Positions 33,919 to 46,852 of a stretch of DNA of 64,000 bases are shown in pieces (the first letter of the stretch is position 1; every line of letters begins with the position of its first letter). The notes below the pieces were generated by a model. That model was not told where the DNA came from and ran no database searches. It was given only the letters and a program-made list of their open reading frames with translations. The DNA is taken from contig BSYO01000004.1 of NCBI GenBank assembly GCA_033239525.1, positions 20,622,037 to 20,686,036 on the forward strand, given 5' to 3'. The translations under genes and the position numbers were made by a program. The stretch comes from Nepenthes gracilis. Taxonomy: Eukaryota; Streptophyta; Magnoliopsida; Caryophyllales; Nepenthaceae.

Positions 33919-36845
33919 TCACCAATTGTAATTCGTAAGCTTGGTGTCTGGCCGTTTCATGATCCTCAGCCTCTTGCATGATTCCACAAAAATCCTGCAA
34001 CCATGAACAGATAAATAAATTTTATTAAAAAAATGTTATTTATAAAATTATCTATAAAATCTTTACGGGCACTATTTGACGTACAAAAAAAAAAAAAAAA
34101 GAAAATTTTTTGCTTTTTTTTTTTTTCGTTTTGAAAAACACTTTCTTCTGCATGGCAACAAATTTAATGAATGATTAGGAATTTTTTATAATATTTTATT
34201 TTAAAAAATAATATTTATATGTCTACTTGTACCCTCACTCTTATCAAAATTGTCAAAATTAAATAATGCTTTGTGTTTTACCTTTTTTTTTTTTGTTTTG
34301 TGTTGTTTTTTTCTTATAGTTTTTAAAATTTATAAGATGTATTTTACTTTTAATTAATTTTAATAAAAATAAAATAAAATATCACCTGTTTATTTTCGAA
34401 TAAATAGTTGAGATTAAAAAATTAAAAGGCTCTATCCCTATGATAAATATAACCCCTCAATTTATAAGGGATTGAGGGGGCGTCCTTTTTTCCCGTGGAG
34501 AAGGACCGTCCTTTTCTTAATTTGGGTCGTCGGATGTAAAATTCGACTGTTACGTGTTTCGAATGATTAAATTTAAAATCGAACGGTCCACATTATATTA
34601 TCCATTCAAAACGTGTGAGCCGTCCGATTTTATATCTGACGGTTCAGATGAGGAGAAGGACGCCCCCCGGATCCATTTATGCGGCCCTCATGTATCTCTT
34701 TATCGGCTATTGGAATCAAAATTCAACCGTTTAAATTTTAAATATTAAAAAATTAAAAACATATATAAATAGCTTTTTTACTTTATTTTATTATAATAAA
34801 GATGTTTTATATTTTATATTATAAAAAATAATTATACATATATGTCTTATTATTTTGAAATATGAACGGTTAGATTTTTTAAATTTCAATTTCTACTCCC
34901 TTGACCAAGTCAACACATGAGTTTGACTTTCAATTTGAACATTGACTTTTAATCTCTCTTAAAATTCCAACACATTATTTTTTAAAAATATTATTTTGTT
35001 ATTGAAATATATTATATACACATCTTATTTTAAACTATATCATAAGTTTATAACAAGTTTAAATTCTTTTTTTTTTTAAGTTTTGGAAGAAAATGCTGCG
35101 ATAATACTTTACCATAGCATATAAGAGACACATATATAACACAATTAACAAATTTATTATTATAGATTTGTACTTAAGACAAATTATTTTCTATTTTTTA
35201 TTTTTTTGAAATTTGTTGGTCATTAAGCTTATAAAATAAAGGATAATGTATAATACTTTTTTGTCAAAAAATAGTGAATCATCCCACCTCAAAATTCTTT
35301 TTCCTAACAGTAGAGATTATGAAGAAAGAGGCAAAGAAATATTTCTATATTTTTGTATGTATAAAACTATATAATGGGTCATTATTTTATAAGAAAAATA
35401 AGATAGTTTAAATTTAAAAAATTATAATAACAGTAATTATATAAACTATTTAAATTAAAAGATATTAATTATCTAAATTAAAAATAATATAATATATATT
35501 TTAATATGCAGCAATCTTCTAATTTAAAAAAAAAACCGCCAATAATAATTTAATCATACCTTCCTTAGTAAGTATTATGCCATTTGTGCAAATCAAGTCA
35601 ATAGTTAAGGGTTCAAATTTATCATGAATTTTGGCATAAATAAAACTTTCATCGAAGAAAATCAAATGAAAGATTTAAATTACGTTGTCCGGGAGATGTT
35701 GAAACTGGATGTAAGAAAAATTACTTACTTCCAAGGGACATCACCAACTAACATCCAGTCTCCATCTTTATCTTCATAAATAGGAACATACTCTGAGCTG
35801 TCTGCATCCTCCAATGCCTCCCCTGCTAACATTTTATGAAGAATTTCACTTGTCAATGGTTTATAGTTGTAAAAATGTATTGTATTAACAAGTCTAACTT
35901 AGTTTAAAGAGGGCATATATGTGAGTTTGTGTGTGATCGGCAGTCATTGCAGTTTCATGCCTTTAAATATTTTAGATGATTTTTATCATGAACCTTCATC
36001 CCAAAAACTTAATTTTTTTATATGTATGGTTTGTTGATAGTGTAAAAACTTAATTTTTTGTAGGATAGTTGTAAATGAGTGAAAAGTTTTAGCTTTTTCC
36101 TTTATAAAAAGTATGATAATAAGTTTCGTAATGTAACTCTAACATTTATTTTTTTTTAAAAAAATAAATAAAGTATTAATTAAAATAGTATGTTCTGCTA
36201 TAATATGCTGAATTAAAAACACCTCTCTATATAAACAAGTTTGAAATATAGTAGATATATACACGATATTTTTACATTATGAAGAAGCTAGTAAATCAAA
36301 TTCCAACAATATCCCATCATACCCATTTTTAAAACTCAATATATCTGAGAAACTTTTTGTAATGTAACAAGTAAATAAGCACGATTTGATTGTGATTGTT
36401 TTCATTCTTATGAATAAAATTCCTTTTATGTATTTTAAAAAAAAAAAAAACTGAGGCATGGAATTGGCAGCTACTCTTACTCACCTATTCCAAAACAGCC
36501 AAACAGCTCCTCGAACGCGGCCAGAAGAGCCGGATACCCATCACGGCTACCGATATCGATCTTGCGAAGGAAAGGGACGCCGTCCATGCTTACCTTGACG
36601 TATGCCCTGAATGCTTGATCATTCCCACGCCCGATAGTTTTCTTCCTCCGATAAGAACACACCGGCGGCCACCCCACCGCCTGCATGTTCCGATCACCAC
36701 CGGCTGAGCTACCGTTGCAGCCACCATTAATCTCAGAGAAAACCCTTTTCCTCTCTTTCTTCTCCCCACCATCACAGCTGCTTCCACCTCCCGGAAGACC
36801 TAGCCTCAGCTCTGTGATCTCCAGCCCAACTCCCATTTTCGCCAT
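33919..36845 (-). CDS. Aux/IAA auxin-responsive repressor, IAA19-like (three exons, 176 aa)
   Basis: A nuclear repressor of auxin-response genes that pairs with ARFs and is removed by SCF-TIR1/AFB. Coding exons: 36845-36485 (donor GTGAGT), 35822-35729 (donor GTAAGT), 33994-33919; acceptors are GCAG and all phases fit. Domain I has [11 protein letters not shown] (residues 10-20) with a full LxLxL EAR motif, a KKERKR basic patch (29-34), and the canonical degron [14 protein letters not shown] (56-69). The PB1 region has [17 protein letters not shown] (82-98), [16 protein letters not shown] and [18 protein letters not shown]. The start [15 protein letters not shown] and the ending resemble IAA19 of Arabidopsis. 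The protein ends TNYNW, with no PR-type tail. Intron 2 (1734 bp) holds a MITE. The reading frame is intact. Confidence 0.94.
34476..34668. mobile_element. Foldback MITE in intron 2 of the second Aux/IAA gene
   Basis: The left end GGGGGCGTCCTT (34476-34487) is the reverse complement of the right end AAGGACGCCCCC (34656-34667). Inner parts also pair: GTCGTCGGATGTAAAAT against ATTTTATATCTGACGG, and ACGTGTTTCGAATG against CATTCAAAACGTGT. The whole 193 bp unit is therefore a near-palindrome with no coding capacity, as in foldback MITEs. A target duplication is not obvious. Confidence 0.7.
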
Positions 36846-36914
36846 TTTTAGTACCTAATTACTTCTTCTTCTTCTTCTTGTATCTTCTTATTTTCTGCTG
36901 AGCTGTTGCTTAGT

Positions 36915-36923
36915 TATATATTT
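36915..36923 (-). promoter_or_regulatory. Probable TATA box of the second Aux/IAA gene
   Basis: AAATATATAA on the minus strand stands about 75 bp before ATG 36845, followed by a GAA-rich leader. The spacing would give a 5' UTR of roughly 40-50 bases. Confidence 0.5.
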
Positions 36924-37053
36924 CAGGGTTTAATGGGGGGTGTTTCAGCTATATATGAAGAAAGGAAACGGCTAGTTTTTTTCATTAAGGGAGAATGGAA
37001 AGGAGAAGGTCAAGCAAAGCAAGAGTTCATTAGCTTGGCGGTCGGCCACTGGA

Positions 37054-37059
37054 GAGACA
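37054..37059 (-). promoter_or_regulatory. Possible auxin response element (TGTCTC)
   Basis: GAGACA on the plus strand reads TGTCTC on the gene strand, about 210 bp upstream of the start codon. ARFs bind this core and Aux/IAA genes are commonly auxin-induced. A six-base word can arise by chance. Confidence 0.35.
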
Positions 37060-37229
37060 AACGCGGGAGCCTTAACTCCATAAAAGTCACGGCACTCCAA
37101 GTCGGAAATGACGACAGATCTTACGGCTGCTAATGCTTGATGACTTGGGCGGAAGTTGATCAGGGCCGTCCGATGTGATGCACAGGAACATTGCATGTGT
37201 GGCATGCCGGATTGATGGGGTGCCATTTG

Positions 37230-40151
37230 TACTTTTTCTTGGCAAGAAATTTCTTCTGTTTCCCCCCAGTTTGAAAGCGTCAGGCCTTACGACTTGGACT
37301 GAGGACGAGGCTATAAAATTTAATATTTTTCATATGTATTTTCACACGAGTTTTCTTTAAACTTATTAAAATATATATTCATTAATTTAATTACCACATA
37401 TTTTAACATATATTTTTAAAAATTATAACTATTTGACTAAAATGCAATTATTACCAAATAAGATAAATAAATATAAATGATGTCATTCGTGAACGGAGCT
37501 TCCACACAATATATTGCTTCAATGCTAAACAAAGGGACTCCGTGATTGTTCTTTCGTCCACATAGAATGTAACAAAAGGAAAAATGAAAGTTTATTAATA
37601 AAGTTTATATCGTGATATTTTTAAATAATAAATATTTGCAGTTTTTTTTTTTTGTGAATAATGTATACGAAAACTATACTTTATAAGTATAATAAATTAT
37701 ATATTGTTTTCTTTTATCTGGAAATTTAAAAAAAAAAAAAGAAACACTCTGCAGAAAATTAAGGACTACAGTGCCTTCCAATTCAACCACTAAAGTTGGG
37801 ATCACGGCTAGGATTAGATGATCAGTTATATGAAAGTAATTATTAATTTGTATCATGATTTATATGTTTTATGATAATTCTTTTAAGAAATTATAGCAAA
37901 CTAATAGTATATAATAATCATTTAAAAAAATAATTTTATGTGTGACTTAAAAGATAGGATCTCTCATTCTATCAATTTATAACACTTTTACCAAGAGACC
38001 AATGGTTAATTTTTTTTAATATAAAAAAAGATATCATTTTACGAAAATTTATACATTTTCATAGATATAGTTTTTATGAATAATATATACTTTTATTTTA
38101 TTAGATATATCATTTTACGGATAGTCATGTGCTTTTATTTTCTTTTATTAATGAAAGAAATTAAATACTCTTAATTATTTTAAATAATCTTAGTTAAATT
38201 ATAAATTAGAAATAATTAGTATAAATTTAAGTTTTAAATATTATTATTGGTATGATTGACATAAATGAATCAAAAAATTATTCCAACATAGTTGCCACTT
38301 GGACTAAAATAGTGCTAATAACCATTGGGTATTATAACAAATCAAACATATGAATTAGATTAAAACTAAATACATCCAAACCTGTTTGATTTATCTGATT
38401 AATTGTGCTTCGATTTCGGTTGTAATCACAGTTAGTAATTAATATAATGACTTAATAAAGAAGACCGAACCAACCTAACTAACAAAAGGACAATGGTCTC
38501 ATCATTAAGATTATTGTAACAACTAACTAATTAATACATTTAATTAAGGTTATTGGGATGTGAAATTAACCGTATTGATTATTGATTAGGTCATGCCTAG
38601 CAAAGAACTTTAGTTTAATTTCTTAATTTTCAATTATTTTACTCCACCAAAGTGTAGCCAACCACCATTAAGATGATAACTTTCTTTAAACATTAGCAAG
38701 ATCAAAGGGGAAAAAATTATAATAGCTTATAGGCGTATTTTATTTGAAAATCCAATAACTTTCGCTAGTGGGTTTTACCTATAAAATTTGCTTATGTGAC
38801 TCGTATAAAGTAATAATAATAAAGTCGATGTCTCTTTCCAACATAACATGTGTTTGAATACTGGCCTAGGCAAGGACATATGTGGGGGACAGAGAAGGAC
38901 GACCCTGCAAAATAGTCACAGGTGAAGGGTTGGTCCGTGGCACGTCCACTGGGATCGGGCGGTCTTCACGCCACTTATCACGCACAGCTGCCCCATGATC
39001 GCAGATCCTGCCACGATCGAAATGATCACTTGCTGCATGTCTGGAGCCAGCCTTGGGCTTTGTACTTGTTTTTGTCTTTCTGAAGAGGTACAATAAAGCT
39101 TATCATCGATTTCTTTGCATATAAAACAATATATTTTAATACAATTCCTAAGATAGAGTACTCGTAGTAACATGGGCAATGGCTGCTACTATTTTTATAA
39201 ACTTGTGTTTCTCTTGCGGTCATTTTTTCCCATCACCAATTTTTGCCTTCTTTACTTGGTGATTAATCAACCATAGATGTGTAGTTGGAATGCCACCTTG
39301 AATAATCTTAAACATCATATTTTTACTCCCTGGATTGTTTGCATTTGGTTATGGAATTTTGATTGTTTGTTGAAATGATACTCCTTGCTTTAATATTTTT
39401 TTTTAGTATTTTGATAAGCAAGAAAGCACGTGGAAGAATCATTTCATGCAAGGGACCCATGTGTCACATAATGACACTTTCTATCTGTCACCATACAACA
39501 GTTGTTTAATACACCCCATTTGATGTAAATAAATCAACATTTTTTCAATATTTTTGACTCAAAATGTGTAAAAATATAAAACTTTTAAAAAATATACTAT
39601 TTACTATAGCAACTAACTATAAGGGTATTAAATATATCTCTGACACCCACTCCAGTAAGCTCACATTGAAAACTCACCCCTTGAGCTCTTTAAAACTAGT
39701 CACACCCTTAGTTATATACCGCTTTTTTATTTCATCTTATTTGGCTTAACTTGGATTGCTTGCTTGCTTCTATGTGTTTTATAACTCACTGGGCTTGTTG
39801 AGCTTATCTAAAATGAGAAGAGTTTATCCCTTTATGTAGGAATATAACATCTTCAATTAACAGCTAAAATTATCATTTTATCCTTCGCTATAGATAGTTA
39901 GAATTTACCTTTTAAGATATTCTTCATAAATAACCCATATCAATAATACTCTAGAACCTTCTATATTCTCTTCGTTCAAGAATATTTTAGAATAAAGTAC
40001 ATACCTTCTTTTATTTTCTATAATTATCTAGGCTATTTTAAAATTATTTAGAATTTCTTAAATAATTATCTACCCTATACATATATTTTTATATACATAA
40101 ACTTCACATGCAGACATCTTCTATTTGTGCGGTACTGCTTCTCAACCATCT
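37230..40151. other. Intergenic region with a small GC-rich island
   Basis: Mostly AT-rich. A GC-rich island lies at about 38866-39080. On its minus strand a 75-codon frame reads GSRHAASDHFDRGRICDHG, but I do not recognise the family and see no splice context. The rest has no gene, RNA or clear repeat. Confidence 0.45.
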
Positions 40152-41035
40152 TGATGGGTCTGATAGCCTATAGGCCAATCTAGGATCCAACCTACATAAA
40201 AGATCGCCTTGGAAGTGACAGCCCAGAGAAAAGTCTTTACGACCCAAGGCCAAGACGACACGACCTAAATCTGCTAGCAGGGCACGGGCCACTAGGGTCA
40301 CCTTTCGGACGAGCCCACAGGCATAGCCCAACAATATCCACTCAACAATCCCAACTCAGCACATAAACCTATGTGACTGCCAGTCTACTGCATCTCAATC
40401 ACCTGAAAAAGTGTAGCCTACTAGGAAAGCAGAGAATGGTCTCCATCAGAGGGCCAAATATCACATCGCAATCAATGCCCCAACGACTGCTAGGTAGTAT
40501 TTTCTTTCTATAAATATCTCCTTTCCTCTGCAGGAAAAATGGGAAAGGCCTTCCTTCCTCTAAACCGCAATTTCTAAGTCGCTCCCCAATTAAGTACACT
40601 CATCGAAACTCAATCATTTATTTCAAAGTTACTCTCCAATCGAGCGCATTCATCACAGCCCAATCCTCCATCTCAAAATCGTTCCTCAGTCGAACGTACT
40701 CATCGGAGCCCAATTATCTATTTCTAAGCCACTTTCCAACAGAGCACACTAATTAAAACTCAATTCTCCGCAAATACTCAATCTCCAAAACTTGCATCTA
40801 CATATTATTTATTTATTCTCATATTTTTTTATCTTCTTGAAAAAGATTTCTGATTTGAGCGTTAGATGATATATTGAAAAATAAGCCCCACTATCATCTA
40901 ACATCTTGTTTCTAGTTATGGTGTGCAGGATCTAAGTTTGTAGCAATAAAAATCGAACCTGCTTCAGTTCAACCCACAGGAAGAGATTAAGCAATTTCCT
41001 AATTTGTTCGACAATTCGGATATAAGAAAATATCA
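40152..41035 (+). repeat. 5' LTR of the second Tat-type element (884 bp)
   Basis: It starts TGATGGGTCTG and ends TATCA; the partner is 48591-49513. A TATA box CTATAAATA lies at 40509-40517, about 357 bp from the start, as in the partner. Tandem 50 bp units follow it. Confidence 0.88.
40576..40770 (+). repeat. 50 bp tandem repeats in the LTR (about four units)
   Basis: Units begin at 40576, 40626, 40676 and 40726, each with the pattern AAGTCGCTCCCCAATNNAG, CACTCATC and CCAATC. The 3' LTR has about three units from 49102, so copy number differs between the two LTRs of one element. Confidence 0.8.
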
Positions 41036-41036
41036 T

Positions 41037-41053
41037 TAGCATCGTCTATGGGA
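41037..41053 (+). other. Primer-binding site of the second Tat-type element
   Basis: TAGCATCGTCTATGGGA directly follows the LTR. It equals the usual TGGCGCCGTCTGTGGGA after only G-to-A and C-to-T changes. Confidence 0.7.
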
Positions 41054-41425
41054 ATGACAGAAAAGTCTAACCACACTCCTGTGACAACAGATTGACCAAT
41101 GCTTAGGCACAAGCCAGTGCACTCTCCACAGACACCATCTCCCGTGACCACAACCCCTCCATGGGTGGTCACGAGGACGAATGGCTGGCCCTTGAGGTGC
41201 AGACGCTTGCTGCCCAGAGATGCACCGTGTCCTGAGCAGCCCCAAATAGTTGGTACCTGCCTAAAGGTGCAATGTTTTGCCCCCGACTCCCAGACTTCAG
41301 CATTCAAAAGGAGGAACTGGAGAGGACAACATCTTCAAAAGATCTAGTGGCCTGACAACCTCATGGCTCGGGCAGCCACAACTAACAGGGCCTAGCCTCG
41401 GTCGGAGGGTCGACCGAGTTATAGG

Positions 41426-41644
41426 ATGTGGGATGAAAGCCTAGAGCAACATGATCTATACCACTCCTATGACGACAGGAGGCCCTTTGTCCAGGAAGAA
41501 GCTCCTTGCGACGCCCGCAAATTCTTTATCGACCTAAAAAGGTCACCGTTCGTGAGAGGGATCCAATCGTTACCATCTCCTCGCAAGATTAAGGAGCCCA
41601 ACCTAGAGCTTTGCGTTCAAAGTTCTGATCTGGTGCTCACCTGA
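41426..41644 (+). pseudogene. gag fragment of the second Tat-type element
   Basis: A 72-codon frame ends with SPFVRGIQSLPSPRKIK, which fits the conserved gag entry of Tat elements (serine-proline-phenylalanine, then a leucine-proline-arginine run before the capsid part). The capsid region itself is missing. Confidence 0.5.
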
Positions 41645-41759
41645 ATCACTTTCGCACTTCGCCAGGCTCCCAGGGGTGTGGACACTTAGCGCAGCATTAA
41701 CAGCAAGATGGAATGCCCTAGAGGACAGCGTAGTCCTTAGGCCCTCGCATGCGGTGTTT

Positions 41760-42230
41760 CACACCAGAAAAAGCTGCCTATGCGCTAAACGAGACGCCCC
41801 TCAATACCTACGGACTAGGTGGCTACCAGACAACTGAGGAGGCCACGTGATCCGTCATGAAGTGCGAGAGCTGCCAAGTTCACGACCGCACCTCACATCG
41901 ACAGCCATGACCGATTTTATAGTGGGGGCTCGACATCTCGGGCCTAGTGCCCGTCCCTTCCACGCCAAAGGGTGACCGTGAGCATCCCCGTCGGTAGCAC
42001 TAAATACGAGTAGAAACTAAACAGCTGGCGAAGATCCATCAAGCAGAGCGCCGAGCACGAAACCAGGATTCTCGAGGCCATGGTCTTTAACGACAGAGTC
42101 TAGTGCCCCAGAAAATGCTTCGCTGAGTACGGTAGCAAGAAGGCAAAAGCACACTAGTTCAGCATGGAGAACTACGTCCTTTAGAGCACAAAGGCTGTGG
42201 GCAAAGTTTCCCAACCGGAACGAGCAGTCT
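41760..42230 (+). pseudogene. Integrase fragment of the second Tat-type element
   Basis: KCESCQVHDRTSHRQP at 41860-41907 is the Cys-Cys half of the integrase zinc finger. WGLDISGLVPVPST (41923-41964) follows in the same frame and contains the first catalytic Asp (codon 41932). QLAKIHQAE near 42016-42042 matches the later core region. Stops interrupt the frame. Confidence 0.7.
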
Positions 42231-44971
42231 TCCTATTAACGGGGACCATTTCAAGCCTCAATGATCCTCCAAAGCCGAGCGTACGTGTTACGCACCCGGT
42301 GTAGAAAACTCGTCTCACGAGCTTAGAACACCCTCCACCCTAGAAGATGTTACCAACGATGTCCTGTCGAGCGTAGGTAAGTCAAGTACATCCATGCGGG
42401 TTGTTTGAGTGTTATAAATATGCTTATTTACTTGTTCTATTATCATATCGACCATATCAATGCCTAAGTGTTTGCATTAATTCAAAGATCTGGACTGTCC
42501 CTAAGTCGGGCAAACTTTTTTGCCTACGCCTCGACCAGATGCGACCTGGTCACAAAACCTTAGTCTTGATAACCGAGCAACCTAGAGAAGGTTCAAATTA
42601 AACCTCGATACCGATTACCGAGTTGCCAAGACGATGTCGAACGTCGTAGCCCGGAAGGCTTGCAAACCAATAGTCAGACCTCCCAATCAAGCAACTATTA
42701 AAACCGTAGAGAGTTTTTTAGCATGCGCGTGACAACTCCCTCCCGCAGGGACGAACACCATCAGTCGACAATGGACGATGGACTAAGACCTAACGTATGA
42801 AAGCTACGACGTCCTCTAATAGGACTGAATGCCAATGGTTACGTGTGGGCGACGGCCTAGACTTTACCATAGCTCAGCAACTGCGGCCTTAAAAGCTAGT
42901 CGGCCCTTGTGAGGCTCACCCATACCCGTGCCACGATATCCTTCTACAAAAAAGAGCACAAACGATCGAACGCATCCAGTCAAGCCCAGTAATGATTGCT
43001 GTAAGGCTTAACCGGCGATCACATACTCTCAATGCAGTGACATCCTCACAAGAGCGAGTACAATTGGACAAATGCATCCATCCAAGCATGGCAACAGTGG
43101 CAATAGCGCTTAGTCGACAAACAGAAACAATGATGGACAAAGGCAAATTAGCACGCGCTCAAAGGTATTAACAACAATGGTAAAAGCAATCTAGCAAATT
43201 CATTAAAGATTTAAAGTGTATAACTAGGGCATCTAAATGCCTCCAAAAGTACAAAAGGCTGCCTACACTCATGCCTCGACCAAATGACCATCCTATGGTC
43301 GGGGCCCCCGGTAAACGTGGCACAGGCCCCCCTCTTATTTTCAAGAAGTCTACTTGGTCAGCGCAGCACTGAGCTCCAGTGTTCCTCGTATTAATGAAGC
43401 CGACAGGGAAGCACGGAACCACCAAGGACATGATCCGCCAACTGAAGCGACCGCCTTCTTGAAACCTTTCATCTATGGCGCTACTAATCTCATCAGCTTG
43501 GAGCCAAGATCTTAGCTCTCCTTCAAGCCGAGTATTCTCATTTTGAAGAGCCGCGAGATGCTGCCGCGCCTCTCAAAACTCGTTCTCGAGTAAGGAAATC
43601 TGATCCAAAGCCCGAGTGTTTGCCTCTGAGAGTTCTTGGGATCTCGCCACTTAGTCAGACAGCTTCTGGTCAAGGTAGGCCGCCTACTCTTCACTCCGCA
43701 AAGTCTCGGCAATAGCAACATTCATTCAGCGCCCTGCATCCTTCATCGTAGCAAGATCAATGCGCGCCCAGGATAGCCACTAGATTTTGACATCCTTCCA
43801 ATACAATGACATCTCTACCACTCGGAGTGCTTCCTAGACCTGCCAAACAATAAACAACAGTCAATCGAAAATGGAAATGAGAAAGCACAATGATATCAAA
43901 TCAAAGAAGCCTATGGCACAGTACCTCATGATAAGATAGCCCTATCCTGTGCAACAGGTCGGGAGACCCCTCAGCTCCAACAAGGATTGATGAGGATCGC
44001 AGAGGCCGCATATCATGAAGAAGAGGTGCCTTGAAACCTAGGGGAGGGCTGAGCCTACCCAAAACTCTTGGGGACTTGGACACCAACTCTTCAGGGCAAG
44101 ATGCCCTCTCAATAGCCGCCTCAGCCTCTGAGCCTCCCCAACCACTTCTTCCTTAGTCTGGACGCTTCCAACGCCCTCCTCGGTAGAAAAAACAAGAGAT
44201 ACCGGTGCGGATGCTTCTAGAAAAGAAGCCACCAAGATTAGGATTCTCCCCTCGGATGTGGCAACGACATCAATCTAATCCCCCGGCCTGCCGACGAAGG
44301 GAATCCCCGCTTCGTCGGTAGAACCCACTGAGGACTTCTCGCCCTCAGGCCCTTTCAACGAGTTGCTAAGGCCCAGATAGTTTGAGGAAGACTGATCCAA
44401 GCCTAGCCTCCTAGACGGCTCGCCAACGGCCAAAGCAGGTGCCCTTGCACAAGCCGCATCAATCCTCCGACACTCCTCAAACAGGGTAGGCGGTGGAGGA
44501 GCCAACTAATCAGGAGACCGCTCAAGAGAGTCTCGAGAGAGCAAAGCCCCAAACTTCCTCTTTGGACAATGACTCGACGTGGTAGAGATGCTGCCCTCCT
44601 CCATTCGCGCCTCCCACTGCACTCAATCTAGCGCACTCTAGAAGACCCAATAATTAGTGCAACACGGAATGTCGACACACTCCTTGATTAGCGTCATCAA
44701 CGGCGGCGCCATCAGTTCCTTGCCTAGCAGAACATCGCTGGCATAAGCGCTGCTGACACTATCCCATTGATTCAGAACATTCCAGTCGGCGCTAACCGCC
44801 ATGAAAAAGAAGCACTCCCTCCAACCCATTGGCGGATCCGGGTTCCCCCGCCAATCTCGAACCTCGCACAGGGAGCAAAGGAAACCCAATCAGCCTCTTG
44901 GTCGATTTGAAAGATCACCTTCAGGACCCAAGTATCCAGCGTAAGCCTTTTGGTGCAAAAAAAGGCGCATA

Positions 44972-46852
44972 AGGTCTATAACGAATCAAAACCAAACAGG
45001 TAAAATTAATAAATAATTGAATTCCAAATGACAAATAATTAAATCTCAAATTAAATATCTAAAATAATAATTAATAATAATCAGACCTAATAACCCATTA
45101 CAGAACCTTATTTGACGACTGTCTGAATAATATAAATATGATATACTCTACAATCATCGCAATGAATGTGACGAATCAACCATGATCATACTTAATGTAT
45201 AACAGAATATCCCAACTACTTCCAAAATATAATCGTGGGCTATATTTAATCGATTCTTAATAACCAAAATATAATCTGATCGAAAAGAACCAAAATACAA
45301 CCAATGTCATCTATTTAAACAAATACAATACTAGAAAATATGATGCCACACCAAATCTCAACCAGCTCCTACGATAAGTCTAAATCTTCTACTCTGAATG
45401 GAGAAAACAGAAAAGGAGAGCTTCAAACTCAATATCATTTATACATAAAATCATACATATATGTAAGTGTCCACAATCAAAGTGAGGGTGAAATTACATA
45501 ACAAATCGTATAAAACCACACATGGGGTCCAAAAATCCATTAAAAGTCTAAGGGTAGCCTCGTACTGAAATCGTATATCAAATCACACCGTCCCATCGGA
45601 ACAATATTCACAACTAATTGTGATCTGGAGTCAAACCTTATATGCAGAAATAACAGTTACAATTTAGACATGTAACTCTGAGTCATCTCATATCATCATC
45701 ATTGGCCATATTTTAGGCCACAGCTTCTCAACTATTTTTCATCATTATCGACTACATTTTAGGCCTGTAATTACTCGGCTATATTTTATTATTATCGACT
45801 ACATTTTAGGCTAGCAACTACTAGACTATTTTTTATCTGAATCATATATCGAATCACTTATCAGATCACTTATCGATCTACTAGGGTCTCGGACCACCAT
45901 GATCCTACACATATATTGACTCATTCGGATCTCAAATCACCACGGTCCCACACACACATCGACCCACCCGAGCCTCAAAACCACCACAGTCCTACACACA
46001 TATCGGCCCATTTGGGCCTCGGACCACCATGATCCTGCACAAATATCAACCTAGTCGGGCTTCGATTATCCACTTTTTGCATAAACATACTAATACACGA
46101 ATATACACAATTCAGATATTTTTTGAGCTTTCATAAAAAATATAAAACTCTCTAAAAATCATAAAATCCATACAAAATCACTGAACGACTTGTAGATCGG
46201 ACATACATGTTTAAGATAAACAAATATGATATATAAAAAAATTATGCATGTTAGTGAAATCTCTAAATAATAGTCAAGATACATCAAATACTAAAATAGA
46301 CCAAGGCTAGGACTCATAGATACTTGTCTCAATCTCATACTAAACAAATCAGACAACAAGATACTATGAACTACTTGAACGACACTCTCTCTCCTCCTTC
46401 CTTGCATGCCCTTCTCTCTCTCCTCTCTCTCTTGTCGTGTGTCTCTCCTCCTGTGTCGTGCCTCTGCCCTTACCTGCACACCATTTCCTTCTTCCTTCTC
46501 CCTGTTGCGTGTAAATAGGCCCTATCTTCTATCCTTCTCTCTCTCTCTCTCTCTCTCTCCTTTCTTCTCCTCCTCGCATGCCTCTTCTCTCTCTTTTCTT
46601 TTCCTCTCTGCTTCTATTTCCGCTATATGCTTCTCCTCCCCATTTTTACTTTTATTTATTTATTTATTATTATCATGATTATTTATCTTTTCTTTTCTTT
46701 TATAATCTAATCAATGCTCGAGCGCCAACCCAATTAATCTAAATATCATTTAAAATTTCATAATATATAATTAATTTTTATCACATCCAAATTACCTAAA
46801 ATAATAAATACATCAAAAATATTTTAAATAAAATTCAGGGTATTACAGGGTC
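44972..46852 (-). mobile_element. Solo LTR nested in the second Tat-type element, with TSD
   Basis: The LTR body is 44977-46847 (1871 bp). On the minus strand it starts TGTAATACCCTG and ends TCGTTATA. Flanks AGGTC (44972-44976) and GGGTC (46848-46852) differ by one base. Its inner sequence matches the solo LTR at 55310 (for example GATATTTAGATTAATTGGGTT against GATATTCAGATTAGTTAGGC). No internal region is present, so two LTRs recombined. A CT-rich tract at 46370-46620 is the reverse of the purine tract in the other LTRs. Confidence 0.85.
46536..46559. repeat. (CT)n microsatellite
   Basis: An uninterrupted TCTC run within the pyrimidine-rich part of the nested solo LTR. Confidence 0.85.

Noticed and set aside
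46291..46678. Open frames in CT-rich DNA
   Set aside because: Pyrimidine tract of the nested solo LTR; composition artefact.
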